A stretch of 64,000 bases of DNA from Marinifaba aquimaris (GTDB lineage Bacteria > Pseudomonadota > Gammaproteobacteria > Enterobacterales > Alteromonadaceae), in the NCBI RefSeq assembly GCF_013328345.1, contig NZ_JABULX010000015.1:1-64000 (forward strand), given 5' to 3'. Shown in pieces: positions 18,230-29,444 of the stretch; positions within the stretch are counted from its first letter, which is position 1, and the number at the start of each line of letters is the position of its first letter. The position numbers and the translations under genes are program-made. A model generated the notes under the pieces. It was not told where the DNA came from. It did not search any database and saw only the letters and a list, made by a program, of their open reading frames with translations.

Positions 18230-20251
18230 TTACTTAACTTTCATTCCCGGCTGTGCACCGTCTTCGGGATTAAGTATCCAAAGGTCTTTACCACCAGGCC
18301 CTGCTGCTAATACCATACCTTCACTCATACCAAAACGCATTTTACGAGGTTTTAGGTTAGCCACCATTACCGTCAATTTACCTTCTAAGTCTTCAGGTTG
18401 GTAAGCAGACTTAATTCCGGCAAAAACTTGGCGTGTTTCACCACCTAAATCGAGTTGTAATTTAAGTAGCTTATTGGCACCTTCAACATGTTCCGCTTTA
18501 GCTATTTTTGCGACGCGTAAATCCACTTTAGCAAAAGTATCAAACTCAATTTCTTCGCTAATAGGATCTTTAGTTAACTCAGTTTCTTGCACTGCAGCTT
18601 GTTCTTTTAAGTTATCTTTTGATTCTTCAACCATAGCTTCAATATGTTTAGCTTCAACGCGTTGCATCAATGGTTTGAATTTTTCAATTTGATGATCGGT
18701 AAGTAATACTTTGTGATCATCCCAAGTCAATTCGATGTTCAAGAAGCTTTCTACTTTTTCTGTTAAGGCAGGTAAAACAGGTTTTAGATATACGGTTAAA
18801 ATCTTAAATAAGTTAATACCTAAAGAGCAGACTTCATGAGCACGCGCGCGTGTTTCTTCAGCTTTTGCTAATACCCAAGGTTCTTCAACGGCAATAAATT
18901 CATTGGCTTTATCTGCTAAGGCCATGATTTCACGCATTGCTTTGCCGTACTCTCTGTCTTCGTAGTATTGAGCAATAGTATCACCTGCAGCTACAAATTC
19001 TTGAGCAAGAGCTGGATCTAAAATAGTACTCGATAATTTGCCATCAAATTGCTTACTAATAAAGCCTGCACAACGACTAGCGATGTTGACAAACTTACCT
19101 ACTAAATCAGAATTTACACGCTGGCTAAAATCTTCAAGGTTTAGATCTAAGTCATCCACGCGGCTTGTTAATTTAGCAGAGAAATAATAACGCAAGTATT
19201 CTGGGTTTAAATGCGTTAAATACGTTCTTGCTTTGATAAACGTACCTTTAGATTTTGACATCTTGGTGCCGTTTACCGTCAAGAAGCCATGTGCATTAAC
19301 CGCGGTCGGTTTTCTAAAACCGGCGCCTTCAAGCATGGCAGGCCAGAACAAGCTGTGGAAGTAAACAATGTCTTTACCAATAAAATGATAGACCTCAGCA
19401 TCGGAATCTTTGCTCCAGAACTCATCAAAATCTAGACCTTGCTTATCACATAGGTTTTTGAAGCTACCCATGTAACCAATTGGCGCATCAAGCCAAACGT
19501 AAAAGTATTTACCCGTTGTACCTGGAATTTCAAAACCAAAATAAGGTGCATCACGGCTGATGTCCCATTGCTGTAACCCATCAGCAAACCACTCTTCGAG
19601 TTTATTTGCCATTTGTTCTTGAACAGCACCAGAGCGCAACCACTCTTTAAGCATGCCTTCAAAAGCGGGTAGGTCAAAGAAGTAATGCTCACTTTCTTTC
19701 ATCACTGGTGTAGCACCAGATACCGTCGAATAAGGATTAATTAAATCCGTTGTGCTGTATGTAGCACCACAAGCATCGCAACTGTCCCCGTATTGGTCAG
19801 GTGCTTTACATTTAGGGCAAGTACCCTTAACGAAACGATCAGGTAAGAACATTTCTTTTTCAGGATCAAAAAGTTGTTCGATAACCTTTGTTTTTATGTG
19901 ACCGGCGTCATTTAAACGGTTGTAAATAAGTGAAGCTAGTTCACGGTTTTCATCACAGTGGGTTGTGTGATAATTGTCGAACTTGATAAGAAAGTCATTG
20001 AAGTCAGCTTCGTGTTCTTTTTGAACTTCCGCAACCATTTCCTCTGGTGATAAGCCCATTTGTTGAGCTTTAAGCATGATTGGGGTGCCATGGGCATCAT
20101 CGGCACATACATAGTAAGCTTGATGGCCACGCAAACGTTGATAACGGACCCATACGTCAGTTTGGATGTGTTCTAATAAGTGCCCTAAATGAAGGGAACC
20201 ATTAGCATAAGGTAATGCACTCGTGGCAAGAATTTTACGCATGTTCGACAT
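18230..20251 (-). CDS. metG: Methionyl-tRNA synthetase
   Basis: A 673-residue class I synthetase charging tRNA-Met. HIGH-type HLGHL is near residue 22, a zinc-knuckle region [17 protein letters not shown] near 145, and KMSKSKG near residue 335. A C-terminal tRNA-binding/dimer domain ([11 protein letters not shown] to MKVK) is the long bacterial form. Starts at 20251 or at the ATG three codons later (20242) are both possible. It diverges from mrp, as in E. coli. Confidence 0.97.
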   Translation of the reverse strand: MSNMRKILATSALPYANGSLHLGHLLEHIQTDVWVRYQRLRGHQAYYVCADDAHGTPIMLKAQQMGLSPEEMVAEVQKEHEADFNDFLIKFDNYHTTHCDENRELASLIYNRLNDAGHIKTKVIEQLFDPEKEMFLPDRFVKGTCPKCKAPDQYGDSCDACGATYSTTDLINPYSTVSGATPVMKESEHYFFDLPAFEGMLKEWLRSGAVQEQMANKLEEWFADGLQQWDISRDAPYFGFEIPGTTGKYFYVWLDAPIGYMGSFKNLCDKQGLDFDEFWSKDSDAEVYHFIGKDIVYFHSLFWPAMLEGAGFRKPTAVNAHGFLTVNGTKMSKSKGTFIKARTYLTHLNPEYLRYYFSAKLTSRVDDLDLNLEDFSQRVNSDLVGKFVNIASRCAGFISKQFDGKLSSTILDPALAQEFVAAGDTIAQYYEDREYGKAMREIMALADKANEFIAVEEPWVLAKAEETRARAHEVCSLGINLFKILTVYLKPVLPALTEKVESFLNIELTWDDHKVLLTDHQIEKFKPLMQRVEAKHIEAMVEESKDNLKEQAAVQETELTKDPISEEIEFDTFAKVDLRVAKIAKAEHVEGANKLLKLQLDLGGETRQVFAGIKSAYQPEDLEGKLTVMVANLKPRKMRFGMSEGMVLAAGPGGKDLWILNPEDGAQPGMKVK

Positions 20252-20400
20252 ATTCTTAATCAGTTTTTATTTTGGTGTAATAATTTGACGCGAAGACTAG
20301 CAAAAATGCAGGTTAATTTCATTAATAAAGCAATTTTTGAGACTGATTTTTTAAATTTTCGTATACTGTGCAAATAATTGAATACTAAAGTTCATTCCTG

Positions 20401-21411
20401 ATGTTTGATTGGTTAAAAAACAAAAAAAATTCAGAACACGTCTCACTTGACCTATCCATTACTCAACTTAATGAGCATGAACAATCATTCGTGCAAAATA
20501 TGGTCGAATCCGACCAGTTTTCTATTCCGTTAAAGCCTTTTGGTGTAGATAAATTTGACTCATTAGGCAGTCATACACCTATTTACAGAAGTGACATTGC
20601 AAAAATTTCACATATCGTTGCTGTTGCTTCTGGCAAAGGCGGGGTAGGGAAATCCACTACATCTGTCAATTTAGCCAGAAGTTTGCAACAACTCGGTGCC
20701 AGAGTAGGCGTGTTAGATGCCGATATTTATGGTCCTTCAATACCAAAAATGCTTGGCGTTGAAACTAAGCGCCCAGAAAGCTTTGATGGCAAAATTATGC
20801 AACCGGTTGAAAGTGAAGATGGGTTATTCAGTAATTCAATCGGTTATTTGATTCAACAAGATGATGCTGCTATTTGGCGTGGTCCCATGGCAAGCCGAGC
20901 ACTCGAGCAACTTTTTAATGAAACCGCTTGGGGAGAACTTGATTACTTGATTATTGATTTACCACCAGGTACGGGTGATATCCAGCTCACGTTATCTCAA
21001 AAGTTGCCATTGAGTGCAGCTGTTATCGTCAGCACGCCACAAGATATTGCTTTAATTGATGCCATTAAAGCCTTTGCCATGTTTGAAAAAGTCGATGTTA
21101 AAACTCTGGGTTTAGTTGAAAATATGAGTGTTCACATCTGCAGTAACTGCGGCCATGAATCACACATATTTGGCCAAGATGGTGTTAAAAATCTTGCATC
21201 AAAAAAATCAATACAGTTCTTGGGGGAAGCACCTTTATCACTTGAATTAAGAGAATTTATGGATAATTGCCAACAAACAGCGCTAAGTGACATGAGTTTT
21301 TCTAAACATTATCAAGTTATTGCTTTGCGTACCGCCATTGAACTGGCAAAATTAGCTACAGAAAAACAACAAGAAAATGGCTTATCCATCCCCATTACAG
21401 AAATAAAATAA
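20401..21411 (+). CDS. apbC: Iron-sulfur cluster carrier ATPase Mrp/ApbC
   Basis: A 336-residue P-loop ATPase that carries Fe-S clusters to target proteins. The deviant Walker A SGKGGVGKSTTSVNLA starts near residue 78, DADIYGPSIPKMLG follows, and the cluster cysteines appear as a CSNC pair near residue 243. The N-terminal DUF59 region is reduced (about 65 residues). It is divergent from metG, a conserved pairing. Confidence 0.93.
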   Translation: MFDWLKNKKNSEHVSLDLSITQLNEHEQSFVQNMVESDQFSIPLKPFGVDKFDSLGSHTPIYRSDIAKISHIVAVASGKGGVGKSTTSVNLARSLQQLGARVGVLDADIYGPSIPKMLGVETKRPESFDGKIMQPVESEDGLFSNSIGYLIQQDDAAIWRGPMASRALEQLFNETAWGELDYLIIDLPPGTGDIQLTLSQKLPLSAAVIVSTPQDIALIDAIKAFAMFEKVDVKTLGLVENMSVHICSNCGHESHIFGQDGVKNLASKKSIQFLGEAPLSLELREFMDNCQQTALSDMSFSKHYQVIALRTAIELAKLATEKQQENGLSIPITEIK

Positions 21412-21433
21412 GCCCAACTAGAAGGTGAGCAAC

Positions 21434-22018
21434 ATGCGTTTATGCGACACAGACATCGTTAAGTATCTCGAACAGGGAAAAATTAGTGTTGAACCTTCAC
21501 CAAAGCCCGACATGATCAGTGGCTTGACCGTGGATCTTAGGTTAGGTAATAGTTTTAGAGTCTTCCAAGATCACGCGGCACCTTATATTGATTTAAGTGG
21601 TCCAAAAGAAGAGGTAAGTCAGCAGTTAGAATCTGTGATGTCTGAAGAAATTATCTTAGATGAAGGACAAGCGTTCTTTTTGCACCCTGGTGAATTAGCA
21701 CTAAGTGTTACACACGAGTCCGTAACATTACCCGATGACATTGTCGGTTGGTTAGACGGCCGTTCATCTTTAGCTCGTTTGGGCTTGATGGTCCACGTGA
21801 CAGCACATCGAATCGACCCGGGTTGGTCAGGCAAAATTGTATTAGAGTTTTATAATTCAGGTAAATTGCCATTGGCGCTTAGACCTAAAATGAAAATTGG
21901 TGCACTCAGCTTCGAAACCTTGTCGGGCCCAGCTGAAAAACCGTATAACAAGCGCACCGATGCAAAGTATAAAGATCAACAGGCAGCCATTGCGAGTCGA
22001 ATTAACCAAGATAAATAA
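21434..22018 (+). CDS. dcd: dCTP deaminase
   Basis: A 194-residue enzyme turning dCTP into dUTP for thymidylate synthesis. It starts [12 protein letters not shown] like the E. coli enzyme and keeps the [20 protein letters not shown] catalytic stretch and the [14 protein letters not shown] end. The ATG at 21434 has a GAAGGTG ribosome site about 7 bases before it. A GTG at 21425 lies within that site and is a poor start. It is 22 bases after apbC, so the pair is probably co-transcribed. Confidence 0.96.
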   Translation: MRLCDTDIVKYLEQGKISVEPSPKPDMISGLTVDLRLGNSFRVFQDHAAPYIDLSGPKEEVSQQLESVMSEEIILDEGQAFFLHPGELALSVTHESVTLPDDIVGWLDGRSSLARLGLMVHVTAHRIDPGWSGKIVLEFYNSGKLPLALRPKMKIGALSFETLSGPAEKPYNKRTDAKYKDQQAAIASRINQDK

Positions 22019-22061
22019 ATGCCGCTAATTCAATAGTCTATACTTGTCGCTGGGTTATTTG

Positions 22062-22791
22062 ATGAGTGGTCTAAATGTAACGAAAAAGCGAAACAATACT
22101 CGATAGAGAAGAGATTATTTCCAATTTGCATAATCTTAGACCTGATGACATTTTTGATATTGAATTTGCATCTGAAGCAAAAACTCGTATAAAAACCAAG
22201 TTAGTCGGCTTTTTAGAACCCTACTATTTCGTGGTTGCCATACCAACCAATGCTCGAGCGGGCTACAAAGACGTTATGGTCGAAGGAAATGGATTAGTGG
22301 TTAGAGCGATAGTAGAGTCCATGTCTGGTGCGTGTATTGCTTTTAAGTCATCAATCACTCATGTAGCAAAAAAACCTCACTTTGTGATGTTTATGAAATA
22401 TCCGCTTAAAATTGAACTGATCAATTTAAGAAAGCAGCACAGGCTGGTTACTCATTTACCTGCAACGATCACAGCACAAGCCAATGCTGAAAGTGATAAT
22501 GCGATGACCTTATCTGGCATTATCCATGACATCTCACCAGGGGGCTGTCGTTTAAGAATTAAATGGCCTGAAGATAAACCGGAGATACAACTTGTTGCTG
22601 TCGACTTATCAATTCAAATGGCAACACGAGATGAAGTACTCATCATTGATGCTGAAATAAAAAGTAAACATAGAGATAATAAAGATTATGTATCACTTGG
22701 GCTCAGTTTCATTGACCCTGAATCCAAGGAAAGTATCGTTAATGATGTATTAGTAGAAATTTTCCACAAATTACAAATACCTGGGTATTAA
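22062..22791 (+). CDS. PilZ domain protein (YcgR-like); start region shows a frame break
   Basis: A flagellar-brake-like N-domain (about 1-100) is followed by a PilZ domain with the c-di-GMP motif: RKQHR near residue 103 and ISPGGCRLRI near 143 (counted from TTG 22126). The uninterrupted frame from 22126 offers only a TTG start, yet clear coding similarity continues upstream (ETILDREEIISNL). The ATG at 22062 would join it if one A of the run at 22083-22087 were removed. The span given assumes that start. Probable role: c-di-GMP-dependent control of motility or surface life. Confidence 0.7.
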
Positions 22792-22802
22792 AGGAAAATA
22801 GT

Positions 22803-22831
22803 AAAACCTAAGCAAAATCACTTAGGCTTTA
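22803..22831. terminator. Weak bidirectional terminator between the PilZ gene and the convergent gene
   Basis: CCTAAG (22807-22812) pairs with CTTAGG (22821-22826), flanked by A and T runs. The 6-bp stem with an 8-base loop is weak but sits between two convergent genes. Confidence 0.5.
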
Positions 22832-22843
22832 ACAAAAGGTTAT

Positions 22844-23491
22844 TTACGGATTATTAGTACAAGCTGTTAATTGTTCCCATTCTTGAACACTTGCTGTTTC
22901 CATACCCGGTTCTTGTTTAGTCCACCATTTAGCACGCCAAGTAAACCCTTTATAACTAACCAGATCGTTTGCAGTATAAGTTGCCTCATCACTCCATGTA
23001 TTTGCTTGGCAGATAGGCACTAAATCGCCAAAAAAGCCATGAATACTTGTCACTTTACCTTCAGCATTCGCCGTACCAAAATCAATACCATTTGCAATTA
23101 ATACAGCGCCATCAAATGCTGTGATACGCCAATCAAATCGGAACATACGCTTTTCACCCTCTGTTCCTTGTATATCAATATTTGAATCTAGATGAACTTC
23201 TAAAGGCCATAAACCAAAAGATTTCATATCATCATGAAAAATTCCAATCCAATCATTAAGTGATTGATGGCCTTTTACATTAACTTTAGCTTCAAAAGTA
23301 GTGGGGTCGGTATAGACCATCTCATCCGCGGTATGTTCGGTGATAGCTTCTAGACGTTCATCCGCTTTTTCAATGATCCAAGTATTCATATAACCTTGAA
23401 TGTTTTCTTTTAAATCATCAGCACTGACCAGTGGTGAAATAGCTAAGCCCATTAAACAAATTGAAGTCGTGATTTTTTTAATTAATTGCAT
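22844..23491 (-). CDS. Exported NTF2/SnoaL-like protein with a C-terminal CBM5/12-type module
   Basis: About 215 residues: a signal peptide (about 1-24, ending PLVSAD), an NTF2-like domain (YMNTWIIEKADERLEAITEH to HGFFGD), and a roughly 45-residue tail with CQANTWSDEATYTANDLVSY and WRAKWWTKQEPG, the aromatic pattern of chitin-binding CBM5/12 modules. This pairing suggests a secreted, polysaccharide-bound protein; the activity is unknown. ATG at 23491 was chosen because AAGGA lies 7 bases before it. It is divergent from the regulator at 23652. Confidence 0.65.
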   Translation of the reverse strand: MQLIKKITTSICLMGLAISPLVSADDLKENIQGYMNTWIIEKADERLEAITEHTADEMVYTDPTTFEAKVNVKGHQSLNDWIGIFHDDMKSFGLWPLEVHLDSNIDIQGTEGEKRMFRFDWRITAFDGAVLIANGIDFGTANAEGKVTSIHGFFGDLVPICQANTWSDEATYTANDLVSYKGFTWRAKWWTKQEPGMETASVQEWEQLTACTNNP

Positions 23492-23651
23492 TGTTATATC
23501 CTTGTAGTTTGTTGGCAACGCAATGTCAGTATTGATGAAAACAACGTAAATAAATCACTGTCTGTAGAATGTGACTAAACTGAGGCTTTATTTGTGATCA
23601 CGCTAATGTTTTAATGATTCACGATACTTAGAATGACTGTATTAACTTGTG

Positions 23652-24773
23652 ATGGAGTATGATTTGTCAGTTGAAATCCTTAAAATTTTAAACCTTTCCA
23701 GCGCAGTAATTGGACTGTTTATTAGCATCATGCTATTTGCACGCAGTTATCAAAACCAAGGTGGTAGCAGAACACTGGCATGCTTCTTACTTTGCTTGCT
23801 TGTTTATCCTATGTTGGGCTATTGCTATATGATCATGAAAAGCCCACCTTTAATACTCGAGATAGCAGGGCATTGTCTGATTTTACTTTATGGGCCTTTT
23901 GTCTATTTGCTGATCAAACAGCTACTCAATGAAAAACTTGAAAAATGGCAACAGTACATTCATGGCTTACCATTTTTAGGGCTATTCAGTTTGAAATACT
24001 CAGGTGTGGACACTCAAACTTGGTATCTGTATTTCGTATTTTTTACCCTAATTTTGGGTTATTCAGCATTTAATATTTTCAAACTTTATCAAGCAAGCGA
24101 TGATATCAAGCGCCTTCACACCGAATATAAAAACACCACATTTTATTGGCTTAGCTTTATCGTTTACGGTATTTTTGCGCTGACTTTACTCGATATCATC
24201 ATCATTGGTATGTGGTACTTTGAGCTCAATCAACTCGATGTTGTTTGGGAATTTATGAGTATAATGTTGTGTTTATATTTATTGGCGATAGCTGGTTTTT
24301 CTATATGGCGACCAGAGATATTTTTCTCAAAACAATCACATGATCCCATTGAATTAACAACTAATGACGTTCAAGAGCACAAAGAAAAGCGAAGGGAATT
24401 AGAACTGAGTGAAACATTAGCCGCTCAGCTTAAATCAGAATTAAATCTACTTATGCAAAAAAAGCAGGTGTTTTTAGATAATAAAGTCACCTTGAGTAGT
24501 CTTTCTAGCCTCCTATCAATAAGTACTAACCAATTATCTGAGCTTCTTAATGTTCATATGCAAACTAGTTTTTATGGCTATGTAAATCAACTTAGACTGA
24601 ACTATGTTTTGGATAGGCTAAATGATCCCAAGTGTAGTTTACCTGCACTCGATATTGCTTATCAGGCGGGATTCAACCGCAATACTTTTTATAAGGTGTT
24701 TAAGGCTGAATTAAAAATGACACCGAGCCAATACAAAAAACAAGTTGATAAATTTGATTTGGCGACCAGTTAG
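23652..24773 (+). CDS. Membrane-anchored AraC-family transcriptional regulator
   Basis: About 373 residues. The N-terminal 215 residues form about seven hydrophobic spans. A linker and a C-terminal AraC helix-turn-helix domain follow (VTLSSLSSLLSISTNQLSEL and DIAYQAGFNRNTFYKVFKAE, ending with MTPSQYKKQ). Such proteins sense something at the membrane and bind DNA directly. The ATG at 23652 is preceded by GTG at 23649, also usable. It is divergent from the exported CBM protein, which is a candidate target. Confidence 0.8.
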   Translation: MEYDLSVEILKILNLSSAVIGLFISIMLFARSYQNQGGSRTLACFLLCLLVYPMLGYCYMIMKSPPLILEIAGHCLILLYGPFVYLLIKQLLNEKLEKWQQYIHGLPFLGLFSLKYSGVDTQTWYLYFVFFTLILGYSAFNIFKLYQASDDIKRLHTEYKNTTFYWLSFIVYGIFALTLLDIIIIGMWYFELNQLDVVWEFMSIMLCLYLLAIAGFSIWRPEIFFSKQSHDPIELTTNDVQEHKEKRRELELSETLAAQLKSELNLLMQKKQVFLDNKVTLSSLSSLLSISTNQLSELLNVHMQTSFYGYVNQLRLNYVLDRLNDPKCSLPALDIAYQAGFNRNTFYKVFKAELKMTPSQYKKQVDKFDLATS

Positions 24774-24799
24774 AAAATTAGTACTTTACCTTAAATATT

Positions 24800-24828
24800 A
24801 AAAAAGCCAGTCATTAGACTGGCTTTTT
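24800..24828. terminator. Bidirectional terminator between the AraC gene and dapD
   Basis: AAAAAGCCAGTC-ATTA-GACTGGCTTTTT is a perfect 12-bp stem with a 4-base loop and T-runs on both strands, lying between convergent genes. Confidence 0.9.
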
Positions 24829-24853
24829 AGAATCGGACAGTAATAACTACTAT

Positions 24854-25681
24854 TTACTCGTCGATATTACGTAGTAATGCATTAACGCCTACTTTAGCAC
24901 GCGTTTGAGCATCTACTTTCTTAACAATAATGGCAGCGTATAAGCTGTGAGTACCATCTTTAGAAGGTAATGTACCTGGTACAACTACCGAACCAGCTGG
25001 TACACGACCGTAGTGGATCTCACCTGTTTCACGATCGAAAATACGCGTAGATTGACTGATGTAAACGCCCATAGATAAAACTGAGCCTTCTTCAACAACC
25101 ACACCTTCAACGACTTCTGAACGAGCACCGATGAAACAGTTGTCTTCGATAATTGTAGGGTTAGCTTGTAACGGCTCTAAAACACCACCAATACCAACAC
25201 CACCAGATAAGTGAACGTTTTTACCGATTTGTGCACATGAACCAACTGTAGCCCAAGTGTCAACCATAGTACCTTCATCGACGAAAGCACCAATGTTCAC
25301 GTAGCTCGGCATTAATACTGTGTTTGGTGCAACGAAAGAACCTTTACGTACTGTCGCAGGCGGCACAACACGAACACCATCGTTTTTGAAATCTTCTTCA
25401 GTGTAATTTGCGTATTTTTGCTCTACTTTATCGTAGTACTGCGTACCGCCACCTTGAATAGGTGCATTATCGTTAATACGGAAAGATAATAAAACAGCCT
25501 TTTTTAACCACTGATGTACAACCCACTCACCAGCAATCTTCTCAGCTACACGTGCTTTACCGCTGTCGATTAACTCAATTGCTTCTTCAATTGCGCTTTT
25601 TACTTCTGGAGCAACTGATGATGGAGTGATATCAGCACGGTTTTCAAACGCTTCTTCAATAATATTTTTTAAGTCAGACAT
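24854..25681 (-). CDS. dapD: 2,3,4,5-tetrahydropyridine-2,6-dicarboxylate N-succinyltransferase
   Basis: A 275-residue left-handed beta-helix acyltransferase of the diaminopimelate/lysine pathway. It has an N-terminal helical domain (about 1-100), then hexapeptide repeats ([53 protein letters not shown]). Length and motifs equal those of E. coli DapD. It is 23 bases downstream of glnD in the order map-glnD-dapD, as in E. coli. Confidence 0.97.
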   Translation of the reverse strand: MSDLKNIIEEAFENRADITPSSVAPEVKSAIEEAIELIDSGKARVAEKIAGEWVVHQWLKKAVLLSFRINDNAPIQGGGTQYYDKVEQKYANYTEEDFKNDGVRVVPPATVRKGSFVAPNTVLMPSYVNIGAFVDEGTMVDTWATVGSCAQIGKNVHLSGGVGIGGVLEPLQANPTIIEDNCFIGARSEVVEGVVVEEGSVLSMGVYISQSTRIFDRETGEIHYGRVPAGSVVVPGTLPSKDGTHSLYAAIIVKKVDAQTRAKVGVNALLRNIDE

Positions 25682-25704
25682 TTCTGTTCCTGTTATCTGT
25701 TTTA

Positions 25705-28323
25705 TTAGAGTGTTAATTCTTTTTTAAGCTGTTCGCTTAAACTGTGTTTTTCAGTTTCGGTTAGCGCCAGACCTTCTTGATTACTGACGATAAAGAAGTC
25801 TTCGGCACGCTCACCAATGGTTGATACTTTTGCCGTATGTATAGTGATTTTATTGTCGAGAAATACACGGCCAATTTTAGATAATAAGCCGGGGGTATCG
25901 AGCGCTTCTAATTCCATATAAGTACGGCTGGTGTCATTGTTGTGAAGCCAATAAACTTTAGTTGGTACATGGAATTGTTTAATTTGTCTTGGAATTCGGC
26001 CAGCGAATGTGTCTTTCGGTGCACCTTTATCTAATGCTTCAAGTACAGCATCTCGGGCATCTTTAAACCTTTGCTCCGTCAATAACGTATCGTCGTTATC
26101 TAAAATGAAGAAACTGTCAATTGCCTTACCTTGGGTCGTCGATAAAATTTCAGCACTATGAACGTTAAAGTTTTTTCGATCGAGTAGGGTAGCTATGGTC
26201 GAGAAAAGGAAAGGCTTATCTGCACAATAGACAAACACAGTCGTTGCACCGCGGTGTATTTGGTTATCGATCAAAATGAGCGGTTCGTCATCTTCGGCAT
26301 TTAAAATATGCTCACAATGCCAGCTGATTTGTTTTGGTGTATAGCGAACGAAATATTCATTATCAAAACCTTGCCACAACTGGTAAATGGCTTCTTTATC
26401 AAAACCAGAGCTCATTAGGTCGGATAAGGTATCATTTTGTCTTTGTTCAATACGCGCAGGTAAAGAAGGCCCTTTACTTTTGCCACTGCGTAAGACCTTT
26501 TGCGTATTTAAGAACAAATCACGCATTAAAGACGCTTTCCACTGATTGTACAAACTGGCATTTGTAGCCCGAATGTCAGCAAGGGTTAGGGCATACAATA
26601 AACTTAATCGGCTTTCATCTTGGACGGTATCAACAAACTCATCAATCACTTCTGGGTCGTGGATATCTTTACGTTGAGCAACGGTTGATATTAATAAGTG
26701 GCTCTCAACTAACCAAGAGACCAACTCAGTATCAACACCAGAGAAACTATGCAGATTCATAAAATCTCGTACTGCCATAGCACCTAGCTCTGAATGGTCA
26801 CCACCTCGGCCTTTACAAATATCATGAAATATAGCCGCTAGATACAGAAGCTCCATTTTTGGGTATTCATCACAAATTTTAGAACATCGAGGAAATTCAT
26901 GATTGTAATGCGGTTGAGTATACCGATAAATATTCTTAACTAAACGATGTGTGTGCTCATCTACTGTGTAGGCATGGAATAAATCAAACTGCATCAATCC
27001 GACGATGTGTTCCCAGTCATGGCTATAAATTGCCATAATGCCGTACTTGTGCATCATGTCCCAAGCTTGGCCAAAAAATTCAGGATGTTTAATAAGTTGC
27101 AGAAAAACTTGTCTGCACTCAGGAATATGACAAAGTTCTTCTTCTCGTTCGAAGAAACGACGGGCAATGCGTAATTGTCTGATAGTGACCGAATGTAGGC
27201 CTTTAATGTCTGGCGTATTGGCTACGGTTAAAAACATCATCAGGATGTTTTCTGGTTTGTCGAAAGCATTGGTAGTATTGATGCGAAGCAGGCCATTGTA
27301 GAGATCGAAGTCATCATCAATTTGTTCAGACTTTCTCTGGTTGAAACTTCCCAATATTTCTTCAACAAAATACTGTAACAACATTTCATTGAGTTCAGTA
27401 ATTCGCCTTGCCATGATGAAGTACTCTTTCATCATTTTTTCGACAGATGCTTTACCTTGCCCATATCCGAGCATTTTTGCGACATCGGGTTGATATTCAA
27501 ATAGTAAACGGTTTTCTGAACGATTGGCTACCATCTGAAGTGCACAGCGCATACGCCATAAAAACTTACGACAATCTTGGAGTTCTAATAACTCTTCTGG
27601 CAGTAGAAAATCTTCTTGAACCAATTCATTACCATCAGCAACTTTGAAATGTTTTTTTGCGATCCATCCAATCATTTGGATATCGCGAAGTCCACCAGGG
27701 TTTTCTTTAATGTTAGGTTCAAGGTTGTAGCTCGTACCGTTAAATTTTTCATGACGTTGCTTTTGTTCGTCATATTTTGCGGTAAAGAACTTATCACTTG
27801 GCCAAAAGCTTCTGTGAGAGATGGCTTTAGTCAGTTTTTCGAACACCTTGCTACAGCCTGTAATCAATCTAGATTCAAGCATATTTGTAGCAATGGTGAT
27901 GTCTTGTTTACCTAGTGAGTTTGCCTCTTTGAGGGTCCTCACACTCGAACCAATATCTAAACCAATATCCCAAAGTAAAGTGATAAATAAACTCAGGTTA
28001 GATTTGGCTTCATCTTTTAGGCTGGATTTAGATAAAACGAGTAAGTCTATATCCGAATGAAAGTTTAGGTGGCCACGGCCGTAACCACCCACAGCGATAA
28101 GGGATAAATCTTTAACTTGGTCTAGTTTATAAAGACGCCATAAGTGCCTAATCAAACTGTCTATGTAAAAAGCACGGCCCATTACGATTTTACTAGCGGG
28201 CTGTTCATCAAATGTATCTCTTAACCATTGATGGTAATCATTGACCAATCCTTTAATAAACTTAATGTTATTAGGATCAGTAATGCGATGTAATAACTCT
28301 ATATGGACTTGCTGATTACTCAC
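25705..28323 (-). CDS. glnD: Bifunctional [protein-PII] uridylyltransferase/uridylyl-removing enzyme
   Basis: An 872-residue nitrogen sensor that adds and removes UMP on PII proteins. The nucleotidyltransferase site [17 protein letters not shown] is near residue 78 and the HD hydrolase site [15 protein letters not shown] near 510. Two C-terminal ACT domains ([20 protein letters not shown] and [19 protein letters not shown]) bind glutamine. All domains are complete. It is 10 bases downstream of map. Confidence 0.96.
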   Translation of the reverse strand: MSNQQVHIELLHRITDPNNIKFIKGLVNDYHQWLRDTFDEQPASKIVMGRAFYIDSLIRHLWRLYKLDQVKDLSLIAVGGYGRGHLNFHSDIDLLVLSKSSLKDEAKSNLSLFITLLWDIGLDIGSSVRTLKEANSLGKQDITIATNMLESRLITGCSKVFEKLTKAISHRSFWPSDKFFTAKYDEQKQRHEKFNGTSYNLEPNIKENPGGLRDIQMIGWIAKKHFKVADGNELVQEDFLLPEELLELQDCRKFLWRMRCALQMVANRSENRLLFEYQPDVAKMLGYGQGKASVEKMMKEYFIMARRITELNEMLLQYFVEEILGSFNQRKSEQIDDDFDLYNGLLRINTTNAFDKPENILMMFLTVANTPDIKGLHSVTIRQLRIARRFFEREEELCHIPECRQVFLQLIKHPEFFGQAWDMMHKYGIMAIYSHDWEHIVGLMQFDLFHAYTVDEHTHRLVKNIYRYTQPHYNHEFPRCSKICDEYPKMELLYLAAIFHDICKGRGGDHSELGAMAVRDFMNLHSFSGVDTELVSWLVESHLLISTVAQRKDIHDPEVIDEFVDTVQDESRLSLLYALTLADIRATNASLYNQWKASLMRDLFLNTQKVLRSGKSKGPSLPARIEQRQNDTLSDLMSSGFDKEAIYQLWQGFDNEYFVRYTPKQISWHCEHILNAEDDEPLILIDNQIHRGATTVFVYCADKPFLFSTIATLLDRKNFNVHSAEILSTTQGKAIDSFFILDNDDTLLTEQRFKDARDAVLEALDKGAPKDTFAGRIPRQIKQFHVPTKVYWLHNNDTSRTYMELEALDTPGLLSKIGRVFLDNKITIHTAKVSTIGERAEDFFIVSNQEGLALTETEKHSLSEQLKKELTL

Positions 28324-28333
28324 TTAATTCTAC

Positions 28334-29155
28334 TTATTCTTTATGGCTAATCACACGTGGGAAATCTTCATCAGTACGCAAAGTTAACACTTCAACGCCA
28401 TCATCTGTAATAAGTAAGGTATGTTCCCACTGCGCACTCAAGCTACGGTCTTTTGTCACTACAGTCCAATCGTCTTTTAATAGCTTACAATGCTTTTTAC
28501 CCGCATTAATCATTGGCTCGATTGTGATACATTGACCGGCTTCAAGTACTTCACCCGTACCCGCTTTACCATAATGAACAATTTGAGGGTCTTCATGGAA
28601 AGTACTACCAATACCATGACCACAGTATTCACGGACTACAGAATAGTTATGTGACTCTGCATGCTTTTGGATAATTTCACCAATGTCACCTAAACGTGTA
28701 CCTGGCTTAACAATGCGAATGGCTTTATACAAACACTCTTGAGTGACACGAATTAAGCGCTCAGCAAGGATACTCGGCTTACCTACCACAAACATCTTAC
28801 TGGTATCGCCGTGATATCCATTAGGGTGATCCGGATCAGTGCTATCTTCATCAAAACGAACGGTAACGTCGATATTAATAATATCGCCATCTTTTAACTT
28901 TTTATCACCCGGAATACCATGACAGATAACGTGATTGACGGAAGTACAGATTGATTTCGGGAATCCGTGGTAATTTAGTGGAGCAGGGTAAGCGTTCAGT
29001 TTATTACGAATATAGTCATGACAAATATTATCTAGCTCCTCTGTAGTTACACCTTTAACTACATAAGGACCAATCATTTCTAAAACCTCTGCAGCCATCT
29101 TGCCAGAGGTACGCATTTTCTCCATTTCTGCTGGAGTTTTAATCACTGCCGCCAT
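28334..29155 (-). CDS. map: Type I methionine aminopeptidase
   Basis: A 273-residue enzyme removing N-terminal methionine from new proteins. Metal ligands are visible in NIDVTV (D), GDTSKMF (D), GHGIGSTFHEDP (H), TIEPMI (E) and the final QWEHTLLI (E). An N-terminal MEKMRTSGKMAAEVL helix is typical. In E. coli map faces rpsB; here that neighbour is missing and the terminus region follows instead. Confidence 0.96.
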   Translation of the reverse strand: MAAVIKTPAEMEKMRTSGKMAAEVLEMIGPYVVKGVTTEELDNICHDYIRNKLNAYPAPLNYHGFPKSICTSVNHVICHGIPGDKKLKDGDIINIDVTVRFDEDSTDPDHPNGYHGDTSKMFVVGKPSILAERLIRVTQECLYKAIRIVKPGTRLGDIGEIIQKHAESHNYSVVREYCGHGIGSTFHEDPQIVHYGKAGTGEVLEAGQCITIEPMINAGKKHCKLLKDDWTVVTKDRSLSAQWEHTLLITDDGVEVLTLRTDEDFPRVISHKE

Positions 29156-29444
29156 ATAAATTCTCTTTAACTAGGGAGAATAGATAACTATCTATTCATC
29201 AAACCGATACATTATAACCTGACTTGCGACAGGCGTCAGCACACTAAAATTAGGTTTATTAATAAAATTTATTGGTCAAAGTGTTAGTCGAATTATTTTA
29301 CAGCGCGATATTGTTAGGCTAATTTGCAACAAATAACATACTTCACGTAATTCTATTTCTTGATTACATACAGATAGTTATTGTATTGCCTATGTAAGTG
29401 GTTCAAAAATTGCTCGTATTTCTGCTTTATTCGGGAGTATTGTT

